This document shows, piece after piece, positions 26,201-35,747 of a DNA stretch of 64,000 nucleotides. The number at the start of each line of letters is the position of its first letter. The first letter of the stretch is position 1. The notes beneath the pieces were generated by a model. It was not told the origin of the DNA. It was given only the letters and a program-made list of their open reading frames with translations, and searched no databases. Made by a program: the position numbers and the translations under genes. The DNA is from Hemibagrus wyckioides (lineage: Eukaryota; Chordata; Actinopteri; Siluriformes; Bagridae), in the NCBI RefSeq assembly GCF_019097595.1, contig NC_080720.1, positions 21,314,352 through 21,378,351 on the forward strand, read 5' to 3'.

Positions 26201-28992
26201 GATAGTATATAAAAAAAATAAATAAATAAACAACAATAAAAAAAAATCTAAGGTGTCTAAGGTGTGGTAAATGGTTACAAGACAACCGTAATGAGCGCAA
26301 GGTTCGAGGAGCGAAAAGCGAAGTGTTTGCGAATATTATAGAAGATATGAAATTGTGAAATCTCACCTGGAACAACATCTCTTATTTTCATGCCTTGCAT
26401 CGGAACTCCATCCCTAACTGCAAACGCGTCCAGTATCTGTGAAAGGAAAAATTTTTTTTGGTTATGAGTATCCATGGCACGGTTATTAAAGACGACATGA
26501 ATGGGGCAGGAAAAACAAAAAGAAAAACAAATTACACAAACCACCTGCTGCATTGTAGCAGTTTTGGGAATTCCAGAGATGGCAATGGTATTTGAGATCT
26601 TATCCTGAACATTGGCATTCCGGTAATCCTGATCCTGTGCAAAATGTAAAAATTTAATCCAAACACTGGAGGTCACAAAAGTCCACAAGGAAACATTAAA
26701 TGCTGGGCAAGACTCTAAGCTGAAGCTTAGAAAAATCATAGTATCTAAGTGCTGGGTGATCTGGCCAAAAATATTATCATGATATTCATTTCGTACCTTT
26801 AATGAGGAAGGAAATGTGTTTGTTCGACCTCAAGATTTAATGTAAACAACTTGTGTAAATACAAGTAAACTCCACAGAGTTAGCTGCCTTAAGTCGAAGT
26901 TCAAGAAGTGTCCAGTTTAAGGTTTAATACTGCATAAACAGGTTTGATCCGGTTCTGAACAGTCATTTATTTCTTAAATCGGCAAGCTGTTACTCTCTAC
27001 AGCCAGCATGATCAAAAGATTTATGCCTCAACACATTGGGATCAAGTACATTCATTAGCTTTTTGAAACACCCATGGCCGTTCTAATCGAAAAAATCTTT
27101 TGCTATAAAATACAAAATATGCTACAAATTAATCATCTGTGACTATTTGGAGAGTCTCTCCCTACGGTCAATCATTTCTACGTTTCTGAAGTTTCTTTTT
27201 TTCTCCTTTGAGGTTTTGGAACACGTGTCGCCTTTCGGCTAGGTATCCCGTACAACTGCTGTAGTGTTGTTAAGTCCACAAAGTGTTGTGGATCTTAAAG
27301 AAAATATTTGTGCAACTATTTATTGTGAAAATAGGCAAGGAAAGTTTACTATAGATAGTCATTTTTTCCCTATAAAAACCCGATTCAACACCCAGCCCTA
27401 ATAATGTCTCTTCCAGGACAATTAAATAAACATTCTGTACATTTCAAAATTTACTACAATAAACACCATTTTCCACGCAATACAGAAAAAATAAAGACAC
27501 TGACCTGAGAACCAGAGGCATTTGATCTTTCAGGCGGAGCTGATTTGGGTGCTTTCAGGTTCTTTTCAGGCCCCTGAAGTTCCTCAAGGATATAATCATA
27601 TTTCTGTGCCGAACTTGTCCTGTAATCAATGTCTCCGTAATCCTGATCTCGTCTTCCCTCTCTGTTACTCTGTGGATCTCTTGGCCCAGGCAGAAGACTC
27701 CCTTTCTTTTGACTCTCCTCAAGAGGCATATCTTTTCCCTTAAAGTTTCCTTGATCAGCTGAGAAATGGCTCTCTTTGACCGACAGGTTCTTGTCTGGAA
27801 AGAACGGGTGTCTTCCACCTGGGGGTATGGTGCTGTCAGGCTTTTCGTCTCTTGACCAGTGTTGACCTTGTTTGTCTTTGTTTGGGATATTTAGACTGGG
27901 ATTCAGTGGTAAAAGTGGTAGTTTCTGTGCTACAGGATGAGATGGATCTCTGCTTTTGACATCAGTTTGAATATTGTCCCAATTTTGGACTGTAGAACCC
28001 TCTCTCTCTGATCGAGAGAACTCTAAATTGCCACGATCCTTAGCTGGAATCTCCACTGATGGCCGCTCTCTATCTTTGAACTGTGATGGTTCTCCTAATT
28101 CACCTTCCTTGCCAGGTCCAAGTGGAAATCGCTTCTTCACATCTCTGGATAAGTTAGGACCTCTATTCATTCTCCTGCACCACTCCTCTGAGAGGGATTT
28201 ATCTTCTCCTCGAAACCCAGGCCTGTTCTCAGCTTGTTCAGGAAATTCTCGGTCCCTCAGTGTTGGTTCACCTACCTTAAGAATGTCTTTTTCTGGACCT
28301 TGTCGATCTAAAGGCAGATCAGGTCTTCCCCTAAGATTCATGCCATCATTACCACGAAACATCTGTGGAGAGCGATCTCTAAAATCACCTGCCTGTCCCA
28401 TTCGATTCCTGAAATCCATATCGGACTCAAACCTTCCTCTGGGATTCAAGGAAGGGGCGCAACCTCGTCTATCGAAGTCCCCTGACCTTTCCCGGGGAGG
28501 CATGTCCATACTAAATCCATCAATGTCATTCATGCCCATCTGTGGGCGCTCTCTTTCTCTTATATGGTCATTTCTGTCCATAGATTCCATAGCAAGCCTT
28601 CTTCTAATATCCATAGGTGACATGTTGAAACCAGGCATGTCCATACGAAATCTGTCCCTCTCCCTCATGTCCATGAATTGATCTTCAGGCCCCCTCATGT
28701 TCCTAACTTGCATGTCCCTGCTACCCATATCTAAAGGAGGCCGACCCGATCCTATATAACCAGGTGCATTTTGCTCCATCTCCAATCGTCTTCTAAAATC
28801 GAGCTCGTTTTCGGGCATGAAGAAGTCTCGAGGAGAGTCTCTTCCTCTATCAAGCAGACCCATGTTCCGTCCCATCATATCTTGTGGGTAGTCAAACCTC
28901 CTCATGTCCATAGGGGGTCTGTCCTGAGTGCCCATATTCATTCCTTCACGTCCTCTGAAGCCAGGCATTGGTCTGTTTCTTCCTTCAAACAT
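15034..28992 (-). CDS. rbm6: RBM6, RNA-binding motif protein 6
   Basis: Nuclear RNA-binding regulator of alternative splicing, of the RBM5/RBM6/RBM10 family. The 21 coding exons, first to last, are: 27505-28992, 26545-26634, 26367-26436, 25168-25241, 21641-21712, 21239-21536, 20472-20629, 20262-20362, 19575-19638, 19423-19477, 19258-19337, 19064-19172, 18284-18381, 17900-18160, 17622-17768, 17391-17459, 17018-17266, 16808-16882, 16546-16622, 15222-15273, 15034-15123. All have GT-AG borders and phases join without a break to TGA at 15034-15036, giving 1258 residues. Domains: Arg/Asp/Met-rich N-terminus (1-496), RRM1 (about 507-592), RRM2 (about 697-783), OCRE (about 897-945), C2H2 finger (about 1137-1160). 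I choose RBM6 over RBM5/10 from the DFR-like N-terminal repeats, the [11 protein letters not shown] coil after the finger and the [12 protein letters not shown] tail. The true start may lie in an upstream exon. Confidence 0.95.
17900..18381 (-). CDS. rbm6: RBM6 OCRE-domain exons
   Basis: Exons 18284-18381 and 17900-18160 encode the octamer-repeat (OCRE) fold: [20 protein letters not shown], then [20 protein letters not shown]. In RBM5 and RBM10 this fold binds proline-rich tails of SmN/B/B' spliceosome proteins, so the same role is likely. After it comes an acidic/Lys-rich tail ([17 protein letters not shown]). The intron between the exons is only about 120 nt. Confidence 0.95.
18690..19020 (+). 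repeat. dispersed repeat in an RBM6 intron (family B)
   Basis: It shares the words AAGGAAAAACTCCCTCAGAT, GAGGAACCAGACTCAAAA and GGGTGATACCCGATAGTGTG with the copy at 21845-22135. I know this as a common fish repeat, often starting with an ATTCAATTCAATTTTATTTG-like edge. Confidence 0.7.
20262..20629 (-). CDS. rbm6: RBM6 RRM2 exons
   Basis: Exons 20472-20629 and 20262-20362 encode the second RRM. The RNP2 strand is TMIIKNILP, a helix [14 protein letters not shown] follows, and the RNP1 position reads [10 protein letters not shown] with two aromatics kept. It closes with [17 protein letters not shown]. This fits the MLKRIYRSTP...GHTYGFIDLDS domain of mammalian RBM6. The donor of the second exon is phase 2 and joins correctly to 19638. 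Confidence 0.9.
20700..21060 (+). pseudogene. LINE 3'-end relic in RBM6 intron 6
   Basis: The plus strand contains [14 protein letters not shown] and [11 protein letters not shown] frames, then [27 protein letters not shown]. This resembles the conserved end of fish CR1/Rex1-type LINE ORF2 proteins, where transcripts end LLPxGxLDHQTG-like. It lies antisense to RBM6 and is decayed. Confidence 0.5.
21239..21536 (-). CDS. rbm6: RBM6 linker exon (Gln/Glu-rich helix)
   Basis: A 298-nt exon after RRM1. It encodes a Pro-rich start ([15 protein letters not shown]) and then a predicted helix, [20 protein letters not shown]. The acceptor is a NAGNAG type (CCAGCAG), so one Gln may be optional. In mammalian RBM6, as I remember it, a CxxC...CxxC zinc finger follows RRM1 at this place. 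This exon has only one cysteine, and the preceding intron (21537-21640) is too short to hide another exon. Confidence 0.85.
21641..26634 (-). CDS. rbm6: RBM6 RRM1 exons
   Basis: Four exons (26545-26634, 26367-26436, 25168-25241, 21641-21712) encode the first RRM. The RNP2-like strand is [10 protein letters not shown], followed by a helix [11 protein letters not shown] and an RNP1 position reading [10 protein letters not shown]. That RNP1 lacks the usual K/RGFGFV and keeps only the central aromatic plus VEF. The domain ends [13 protein letters not shown]. Introns here are long (about 1.1 and 3.5 kb) and hold a GT microsatellite and dispersed repeats. Confidence 0.9.
21845..22140 (+). repeat. 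dispersed repeat in RBM6 intron 4 (family B)
   Basis: It starts TCAATTCAATTCAATTTTAT and continues GGCAAGGAAAAACTCCCTTA, AGAAACCTTGAGAGGAACCA and ATCCTCATATGGGTGACACC. It is followed by a short local duplication of ATAAACACCGGAGAGTGTGATTA-like sequence (22089-22147). Confidence 0.75.
22141..25167 (-). other. RBM6 intron 4, remainder
   Basis: No exon or RNA gene seen. A reversed family A fragment lies at 23238-23330. I looked for an exon encoding the missing zinc finger here and found no CxxC...CxxC frame with splice sites. Confidence 0.6.
23238..23330 (-). repeat. family A-type fragment, minus orientation
   Basis: On the minus strand the order is CTGGTAGAGGCAGAGCCTGT, then CCTGGGAACACTGGGTGTGA and TCTTGGATGGAATGCCAGTA. 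This matches the gggagcc-tggag, then caccctgg-acggg-tgcca layout of the family. Confidence 0.55.
26019..26043. repeat. GT microsatellite in RBM6 intron 3
   Basis: About 12 GT units followed by GAGGGAGAGGGAGAGA. It lies about 320 nt downstream of the exon 26367-26436 donor on the minus strand. Confidence 0.95.
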
Positions 28993-29011
28993 CTCCCCGC
29001 GTGGGTCCCCA
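27505..29011 (-). CDS. rbm6: RBM6 large N-terminal exon
   Basis: A 1507-nt exon, acceptor TGATTGCAG just above 29011, donor TTCTCAG/GTCAGTG at 27504-27505. It carries dozens of RDRxxMDMR/DFRGRD-like repeats rich in Arg, Asp, Met and Pro, matching the low-complexity N-terminal half of RBM6 and likely disordered. The first ATG is at 28992 with a G at -3. The 19 nt before it are also open in frame and read GDPRGE, resembling the GDSRP that follows the start of human RBM6. A 5' exon supplying ATG plus two bases is therefore plausible. Confidence 0.9.
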
Positions 29012-29689
29012 CTGCAATCATACCATGTGATTTACCAGTGTCTTTCTCATTTTGTAATAAAAGCACAAAGGAAACCAAGCTTTGTACATAATGTGTGAAG
29101 CACAAAGCAGATTCAGTTATGCTGTACAATATCTCATATCACATATTATAAGCTTGGGATTCTGCAGGCATCATGGTAAAATTTATACTTAAACTTACAA
29201 CTTTCTCTTAATGTAAAATTCTTTAAGCATCATATAATTGCAATGTGCAACACACTATACTTTTATATGTGTAGAACAAAACATTTGTATAACACATGTG
29301 CAAGTGTCAAATACACAATTATGTCATAAGTATTATTTAAAAGAAATATTAAAAAGTGCTATAATCAGGTAAAATAGCATGTTTTACATAACCACCATGA
29401 TGCCACTTCTTAGTTAGAGATTATTTTGAGTAGAGATTACTTTGATTATTTTCCCTTCCTGTCATTTGCTGAAATTTCTCATGTTATGTGAATCACTGAT
29501 TGCTAAACATTCCTGTTTGCTAGTTTTTTGCAGATATAAAGAGTCACCATACAGCGACACCTAAGATATCACTAGCATTCAAAGATTGACACTGTATATC
29601 TGGACATAAAACTTCCTGTGATGAGACCACTAGTGAAGCCATGCAAATACCAACAGTAGGCATGTGGCCCAGACCAGATGTGGCTTCTG

Positions 29690-29800
29690 CGTCACAGGGC
29701 CACGGTGTGCCTGAGTCGGCCCAAGAGCTTTGATTGGTTGCTTTACATCAGTCAGACGGCCTCTTGGGAGGTCTTTGGCCAATAAAAGCTACTATACAGT
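29690..29800 (+). promoter_or_regulatory. possible promoter-like cluster in RBM6 intron 1
   Basis: Within 110 bp the plus strand has TGCGTCAC (CRE/AP-1-like, just upstream at 29687), GATTGGTTG (an inverted CCAAT) and GGCCAATAAAAGC, which combines CCAAT with a TATA-like AATAAAAG. No coding exon follows. The block may instead belong to a dispersed repeat. Confidence 0.25.
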
Positions 29801-31069
29801 TCAGATATTTTGTTGTCAGCTTGAAGGTCTGTCTAGGACTGTCATGACACCCGTTTTTAAGCTCACTTGGACATTCAACTGGTGCAACTCTATACACATG
29901 CAGCGTCTCCTCATACAGCTTCATACAGATGTGAAGAGAAGTCGAGCATGTGTCTATAAAATGACAAAAGGCCAATCCAATCACAAATAAACATCAAACT
30001 GTTTTAGCAGCTATATTAATACACTTGTTCTGAGATGGTTCTATTAATATTATCCCCATTAGTTGTACTAGCAGCAAATTAAACTAATAATGACGATTGC
30101 AATTGGGATGAATCTAAAAATGTCATTTTCCCCATCCCTGGTGACAATAAGCACTTTGACTGAGCTTACCAAAAGGGCATCCCCCCTCGTGGTCCAGATC
30201 TTGAACCATTCCACATGATGGTTCAACTTCTCAGCTTCCACCAGTCTAGTCTGCTCAGAAAGCTGCTCACCTGCAAACACACTGCCATAATTACTCAAAT
30301 CCATGATTTATAATTTATAAATAACTCACTTTTGGCATTAAAACTATTCAATTCAAATATCAAGGAGTAGTAATTCTGTCCAATGTTCTTAAGCTGGCAT
30401 TTTGGAAGGGTCAGTTCTCCTTGTACATGCCACACACACACTCACACTCCAAGAGCTTAATCAGACTGCTTTTTTAGTGTGGGTTAATTCTCACTGTTCT
30501 TATTGATAGTGCAGATCCATACAAACTCCCAAATAGAGAGGATTAATGATCTGAAAATCCTTCTTTATGACATTCTATTCATATCTGGGGTGTGGATTGA
30601 GTGTGATGATTGGGCAATTTAAAAACTTCAAGCTCAGTGCTCATGCACAGTTTGCTATCTAATGGCCTGCTTATGTACAGGAACATGACAAAGCCGACAT
30701 TCAAAACGAATTAAAATGTAGTGTTAATATTAGTTACAGTAACTCATTACTCTTCACAGTAAATGTATAAATGCTTGACATGCTGTGTCATTGACGGTGC
30801 ATGTGTTTGAGCAGAAGATACACATATCGGTATACAAGCGCAGTATTTCATCATACACTTGACCTTTTCCCAATAATAAAACAATAAACTATATTTGTTG
30901 CTTGTTTATTAAACATTAAATATTGTTCTTGTCATACTTTGCTTTTTTTTATGACAAATGTTTCTCAGAGTAAACACACTGGAATTTACTTTAAAATTTT
31001 ACCTCACTATAGTGATACGGTTCTGGTCATAAGTTTATAATCATTAAAAATGCTTTTTTTTTTTCCACT

Positions 31070-31745
31070 TAGTACTACCCTGATACCACTTAACAGATAT
31101 TTACACAAGATGTACTAATAACTAAATCAACACAAATTAACCAGTTCAAATGTTTACACAGACTTTGATTCCAAATATTGTGTGCTGTTACCTGGATGAT
31201 CAAATCAAATGTTTTTATTCCCGGGGGGATGCAAACGTTTGAACACGGTGATCTTTGTGAATTGTTAAGATTTTGTTTAAAAGATCTTATTTTTGGCATT
31301 TAGAACTGTCTTTCTGAACCTACACAAGACATTTACATGTGACTCAGATGTCAGAATAATAACACCTTACACTAATCATCCTGTTTAAAAGTTTACACCC
31401 CCATGGCTCTCAATGTATCGTGTTGCAATTCTGGAGTATCAGAATGCAGAAGATGAATAATTGAATAAACAATTAATAAGAATGTGCAGAATCTGGGGGA
31501 TTTTTCTGAAGACCAGAGGGAGTTGTAACTGCTCAGGACAAACAAGGACTCATGAAAACTATAAACAAACAAATAAAAACACTTGCTAATAACCCAGGTA
31601 AAACACACAAGATTAAGAATGAAGAATATGTAAACATTTCAACTGGTTTATTTGTGTAAATCCAGTTATTGTTGTATTTTGTGGACTATATGTAAAATGT
31701 GTTATGTGGAATATCTTATTTAGGGCAGAACCAAACTGCAATTTG
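31070..31745 (+). repeat. fish DNA-transposon-type repeat
   Basis: The segment carries TTTTGGCATTTAGAACTGTC, AAAAGTTTACACCCCCATGG, GGATTTTTCTGAAGACCAGA, CAGGACAAACAAGGACTCAT and TTGTGGACTATATGTAAAAT, ending at a TGGAATATCTTATTTAGGGC stretch. I recognise this word order as a non-coding DNA-transposon-type repeat common in cypriniform and catfish genomes. No transposase frame is present. Confidence 0.65.
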
Positions 31746-32031
31746 TATGCTAACTTATTAATATTATTTCCAGAAATTATTAACTTTTTGCCTTGACTGT
31801 TTTAAGCTCCTAGAATTTCAAATGTGAAGAAATTAAACCAAGAGATCAAGAGAATACCAGAGAGGATTTACTATATACTGTACACTATGAGATAGTAAAG
31901 AAACATTTGAGTAATTTAACATCTCATTTTACAGGCTGGCAGGTAAAAAATTCACGAATTTTAACCAATCATTGAAGTCTGTATCAAATCACTGTAATGT
32001 CCACTGAAAGGAGGAAAATGCCAAGCATTTA

Positions 32032-32889
32032 GTTTACATTAGGGATGTACGATATTTATCAGACATAAATTATCGACTGGGTGAATGGGTCATTTTTATT
32101 GCTCTGATAAATAAATTAAATCCGATAACTAGACTAGATAAAGTACGCTTGCTGGTAAATCAATAAGTCTGATTTATCCAAGATTCAGCTTTAAACTGCA
32201 GTGACTCTCAGCCTGTCGTGCTCATTAGGTTATCATCTGTGAACATGTCTTCACCGGTATGGAAGATTTTCTCGGTGGCAGTGGAGGACAACGCCATTGC
32301 TATTTGCAACACATGTTCAGCAAAGATTCCGAGAGGAGGTAAAAAGTCTTCAAGTTTTAACACAACAAATCTTATATCTCACTTGAAGGGTTGTCGCCGC
32401 GGCGAAGCTGTATTAAAAGAATATGAAGCAGCAGCTACTAGCGCTAGGCCTAAAACATGGAGCATGTGATTTAAGGTCTATATACCTTCCCTCATGCACT
32501 AAAAAGGTTTAAAAGATGCATTTCTTTGTTATGCATGAAATACTTGAATATTAATTTGTTGTTAATGAGTTGTTCATTGCAGATAGTTCTGTCATAGCTC
32601 TGTTAAACACTTTCTGTTCTTATTGTAGTGCCTTACACAAAAAATAAAAACATCTGAAGAGTCAGGACTGATGTTTGCTATTACAGTTTGGCCAGAGCTA
32701 CTGAAATATCAGTTTCATCAGTGCAGCTTAGATTTTCTGTTCTCCTGGGTGCACAAACTGCAGATTATATGAAAATTCTAATATAAAAATATGAACTTAT
32801 TGGTTATCATTATTGGCCATGAGAAGGACTTAATTATTGGTTATCGGTATTGGTTTAAATTTTTCATATTGTGCATCCCTAGTTTACAT
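32032..32889 (+). mobile_element. deleted hAT transposon with 8-bp target duplication
   Basis: The element runs 32040-32881. Its left end is TAGGGATGTACGATAT. Its right end, read on the other strand, is TAGGGATGCACAATAT, giving inverted ends with 14 of 16 matching. The 8 bases before the left end (32032-32039) and after the right end (32882-32889) are both GTTTACAT. An 8-bp duplication and TAGGG-type ends are hallmarks of hAT. Inside, only the N-terminal BED finger remains, so this is an internally deleted, non-autonomous copy. The perfect duplication implies modest age. It lies antisense in RBM6 intron 1. Confidence 0.9.
32245..32469 (+). pseudogene. BED zinc finger remnant of hAT transposase
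   Basis: A 74-residue frame from the ATG at 32245 reads SPVWKIFSVAVEDNAIAICN, then a CxxC (CNTC), a GGK motif (PRGGKKSSSFNTTNL) and HLKGC. This is the BED-finger layout: an aromatic start, Cx2C, NT-x-NL, and Hx3C. It stops shortly after the finger, where an intact transposase would continue for several hundred residues. It lacks the DDE/dimerisation parts and cannot transpose. It could still be a DNA-binding peptide if expressed, though nothing here indicates that. Confidence 0.85.
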
Positions 32890-33114
32890 TTAACATCAAC
32901 GTTCACGTCCAACCCTAATTCAGCATAGTCGTTATCATTCATATCATTGGTCTACTTTATAAGGTGGACCAGGAGTTAATTTCCAAAAAAATAAACAAAT
33001 AAATACACTATATTGCCAAAGGTTTTGGGACACCCCTCCAAATCATTGAATTCAGGTGTCGTTTTTTAGGGGCTGGGTTTGGTCCCTTAGTTCCACTGAA
33101 AGGAACTCTTAATG

Positions 33115-33450
33115 CTTCAGCATACCAAGACATTTTGTACAATTTCATGCTCACAACTTTGTGGGAACAGTTTGGGGATGACCCCTTCCTGTTCCAACAT
33201 GACTACACAGCAGTGCACAAAGCAAGGTCCATAAAGACATGGATGAGTAAGAGTGACCGCAACCCGATAGAACATCTTTGGGATTAATTCGAGCGATACC
33301 TTTTCGCCCAACATAAATGCCTGACCTCACAAATGCACTTCCAGTGGAATGGTCAAAAATTCCCATAAACACACTCCTAAACCTTGTGGAAAACCTTCCC
33401 AGAAGAATTGAAGCTGTTATAGCTGCAAAGGGCTGGCCAACTCCATATTA
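33115..33450 (+). pseudogene. Tc1-like transposase fragment (plus)
   Basis: It reads WEQFGDDPFLFQHD, VHKARSIKTWMS and then RNPIEHLWD, which matches the second Asp and the final acid of the Tc1 DDE triad. The segment EFGVEELDWPAQSPDL present in the facing copy is deleted here, and stops follow. Later decayed frames continue to about 33450. It is not functional. Confidence 0.75.
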
Positions 33451-33494
33451 AATTCATGTGCATATAAAGGCAGACATCACAGTTTTGGTCTGGC

Positions 33495-33790
33495 TCACAG
33501 TCTCCACTCTAATTCATCCCAAAAGTGTTCTCTCAGGTTGAGGTCAGGACTCTGTGCAGGCCAGTCAAGTTCCTCCACACCAAACTCGCTCATCCATGTC
33601 TTTATGGACCTTGCTTTGTGCACTGGTGTACAGTCATGTTGGAACAGGAAGGGGTCATCCCCAAACTGTTCCCACAAAGCTGGGAGCATGAAATTGTCCA
33701 AAATTTCTTGGCATGCTGAAGCATTAAGAGTTCCTTTCACTGGGACTATGGGACCAAGCCCAATCCCTGAATTCAATGATTTGGAGGGGT
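33495..33790 (-). pseudogene. Tc1-like transposase fragment (minus)
   Basis: A minus-strand open frame of 110 codons includes LNASACQEILDNFMLPALWE, FLFQHDCTPVHKARSIKTW and LDWPAQSPDLNLREHFWDEL. This is the C-terminal half of a Tc1/mariner transposase, with the second Asp (QHD) and the last acid (REH) of the triad. The N-terminal DNA-binding half and the first Asp are absent, so it is a relic. Confidence 0.8.
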
Positions 33791-34397
33791 GTTCCAAAAC
33801 ATTTGGCAATATATTGTACATAGCCACTCACTTTTTAAACACTGCATTACATCCCATTCCCAGTGGCTACTTGACAAATATTTTGTCGTTTTTATGTCTC
33901 AAAACACTCTCGTGCGGTGATAGCTAACTGTACCAATACAATTTAGATTCCTAACACTTACACTGTAATCACTCGGACGTTATTAGTCGGAACTGAAACC
34001 GAGCTCCTGCTGGTTAATAGTGTGAAAGTGTGTTAAAGGAAAATTAAGAAAGCGAGCGTTAACCTAGCAGCTAGACCTCTACCATGGAAGCCAGCTAGAG
34101 TTATCGACTAGTGCTCAAATCACAGCGCACACAGTTAGCTAAGAGGGACAGAATTTATAAATCGAGCTTATTTCTATTACGTTAAATTATCGGAGAGATG
34201 GCTGGCTAACCATCAGTGCTAGCAAAAGAGAATTACCAAACTGGCTAGCTAAATGTATTTACTAGCCTGGCTACAATTACTGAAATAGCAAGACAGTTAT
34301 TTTAAGCCCTGTAATTCTACAATAACTAACAATTGTTCATGATGAATACGAAATTGTAAAAAGTTTAAAAAGAACACAAAACAGTCATGGAACTAAC

Positions 34398-34500
34398 CTT
34401 TACTGCGATGTAATCGAGACTTTTCACAACGCGACCGGAAACTAGCGAACAACAGCAACACCGCACTTCCGGCAGAGTAGGGGGCGTATTTGTCATCACG
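34398..34500 (-). promoter_or_regulatory. rbm6: RBM6 candidate 5' UTR exon and promoter
   Basis: On the minus strand a non-coding segment ends at a donor, CAGTAAAG/GTTAGTT (GT at 34396-34397). It is preceded by two ETS-type sites, CCGGAAGTG (34464-34472) and CCGGAAAC, and by several CpGs in an otherwise CpG-poor region. ETS-driven TATA-less promoters are typical of housekeeping RNA-binding genes. The exon has no ATG. The transcription start is not fixed by sequence. Confidence 0.6.
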
Positions 34501-34639
34501 CATTTCATGCATGTAAAGAAACAAGTTTGTAAAGTGTAAATAGCCTTGTATTTACTTTAATTAGCAGTTTTATGAAGTAAACCTAATATAGAGGTGCACT
34601 TTGTAGGTATAAAAGTAATGATTATATACTTTCTGTTTC

Positions 34640-34975
34640 TTTGCTAGACACAGTGTGCCACCCTGCCTCTCTACTCCATCCATTAATGAGACCGAAGGGG
34701 GGGGGGTGTTATGAGTGAGTTTGACGAAGGGCTAAAGTGTGATGGCTAGACGACTGGATCAGAGCATCTCCAAAACTGCAGCTCTTGTGGGGTGTCTGCA
34801 GTGGTCAGTATCTATCAAAAGTGGTCCAAGGAAGGAACAGTGGTGAATGGGCGACAGGGTCATGGGCGGCCAAGGCTCATTGATGCATGTTGGGGGTGAA
34901 GGCTGGCCCGTGTGATCCGATCCAACAGACAAGCTACTGTTGCTCAAATTGCAGAAATACTGGTTCTGATAGAAA
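34640..34975 (+). pseudogene. Tc1-like transposon fragment, 5' part
   Basis: It contains ATGGCTAGACGACTGGATCA, CAGTGGTCAGTATCTATCAA, CAGGGTCATGGGCGGCCAAG and CAAGCTACTGTTGCTCAAAT. These belong to the helix-turn-helix region of a fish Tc1-like transposase I recognise. A poly-G run (34697-34707) interrupts the start and the catalytic half is missing. Confidence 0.7.
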
Positions 34976-35560
34976 GGTGATAAAAAGCCCTATCTGTGTT
35001 TTTCAACTGTTATAAAGAACATTGAATGTAGGTATAAAGAAATTATTAAGTAAAGACATTTGCTTCATTTCTTAAGCCCATGATGCCCCATGCAACATGG
35101 CTTTAGTTTTCATAATAATAATTTCTGAGTTACTAATAGCAATAAGAATTTTTAGTCCTACCACTCAGTATTTTGACTAGTGATCACAGGTATTCGTGTC
35201 TGAGACCCCATTAATTAACTTTCTTTTTCCTTTAAACTCTCAGTAAGTTCCAATACAATTCTAAAAAATAAATAAGATCCTACAGGATAAACTGGAGAGA
35301 ATAGCATTTTTTGACAAGAGATGGTTGTAAGCGATATCACAATGCTGCCACTCTCAATTGTTCAATTCTTCAATTGTAATTTACTAATTGTAAAAAAACT
35401 ATATGAATGAATGAAAATATGAAAAATTGAATGATTTATGGCAGTGTACTTGAAGGAACTGTTTCCATTTTCCTCCTGCTGCATTTGATAAAATCTCTCA
35501 CTCTATATATCTTTCATCTGAAATAACGAACAGAACTGAACGCTTAGCCTAAGCAGTGTC
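34976..35560. other. spacer between RBM6 and CAMKV
   Basis: About 600 bp of AT-rich DNA with no gene or clear repeat. It lies between the RBM6 promoter and the presumed end of the CAMKV transcript. Confidence 0.5.
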
Positions 35561-35687
35561 TTTATTAGAGATGCAATTCAACACAAATATGACACTTATA
35601 AGGGTGAGTCTGCTGTTGAAAATGTGTTAGTTACTGCATTGATACATTAACAGAGCATAGACTAAAATATGTTAAACTGATATGTGA

Positions 35688-35747
<60 letters not shown>

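Larger units (their letters stand above)
33004..33818. mobile_element. Tc1/mariner-like palindromic pair
   Basis: Two Tc1-like fragments face each other. The left end TACACTATATTGCCAAAGG and the right end, reversed, TACAATATATTGCCAAATG, define inverted ends beginning TA. The similarity continues far inside: 33004-33250 is the near reverse complement of about 33585-33818, so each arm is about 235-245 nt. The unpaired centre (33250-33585) carries the rest of the left transposase fragment. Both copies are inactive. In an RBM6 pre-mRNA these arms would pair into a long hairpin. Confidence 0.85.
29012..34397 (-). other. rbm6: RBM6 first intron (5' UTR exon to coding exon)
   Basis: This is inferred to be one 5.4-kb intron between the candidate 5' UTR exon and the large coding exon. 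An unseen small exon carrying ATG may lie inside. It is the most transposon-rich part of the gene: a DNA-transposon-type repeat (31070-31745), a hAT relic (32040-32881) and a Tc1-like palindrome (33004-33818). Confidence 0.55.

Noticed and set aside
27974..28681. 235-codon plus-strand frame
   Set aside because: It is the antisense shadow of the RBM6 N-terminal exon, whose codon pattern keeps the opposite strand open.
30068..30304. Minus-strand frame starting MDLSNYGSVFAG with a GT after GCAG, as a possible RBM6 first coding exon
   Set aside because: Joining it to the large exon gives phase 1 or 0, whereas two bases are needed. There is no acceptor upstream and no resemblance to the RBM6 N-terminus.
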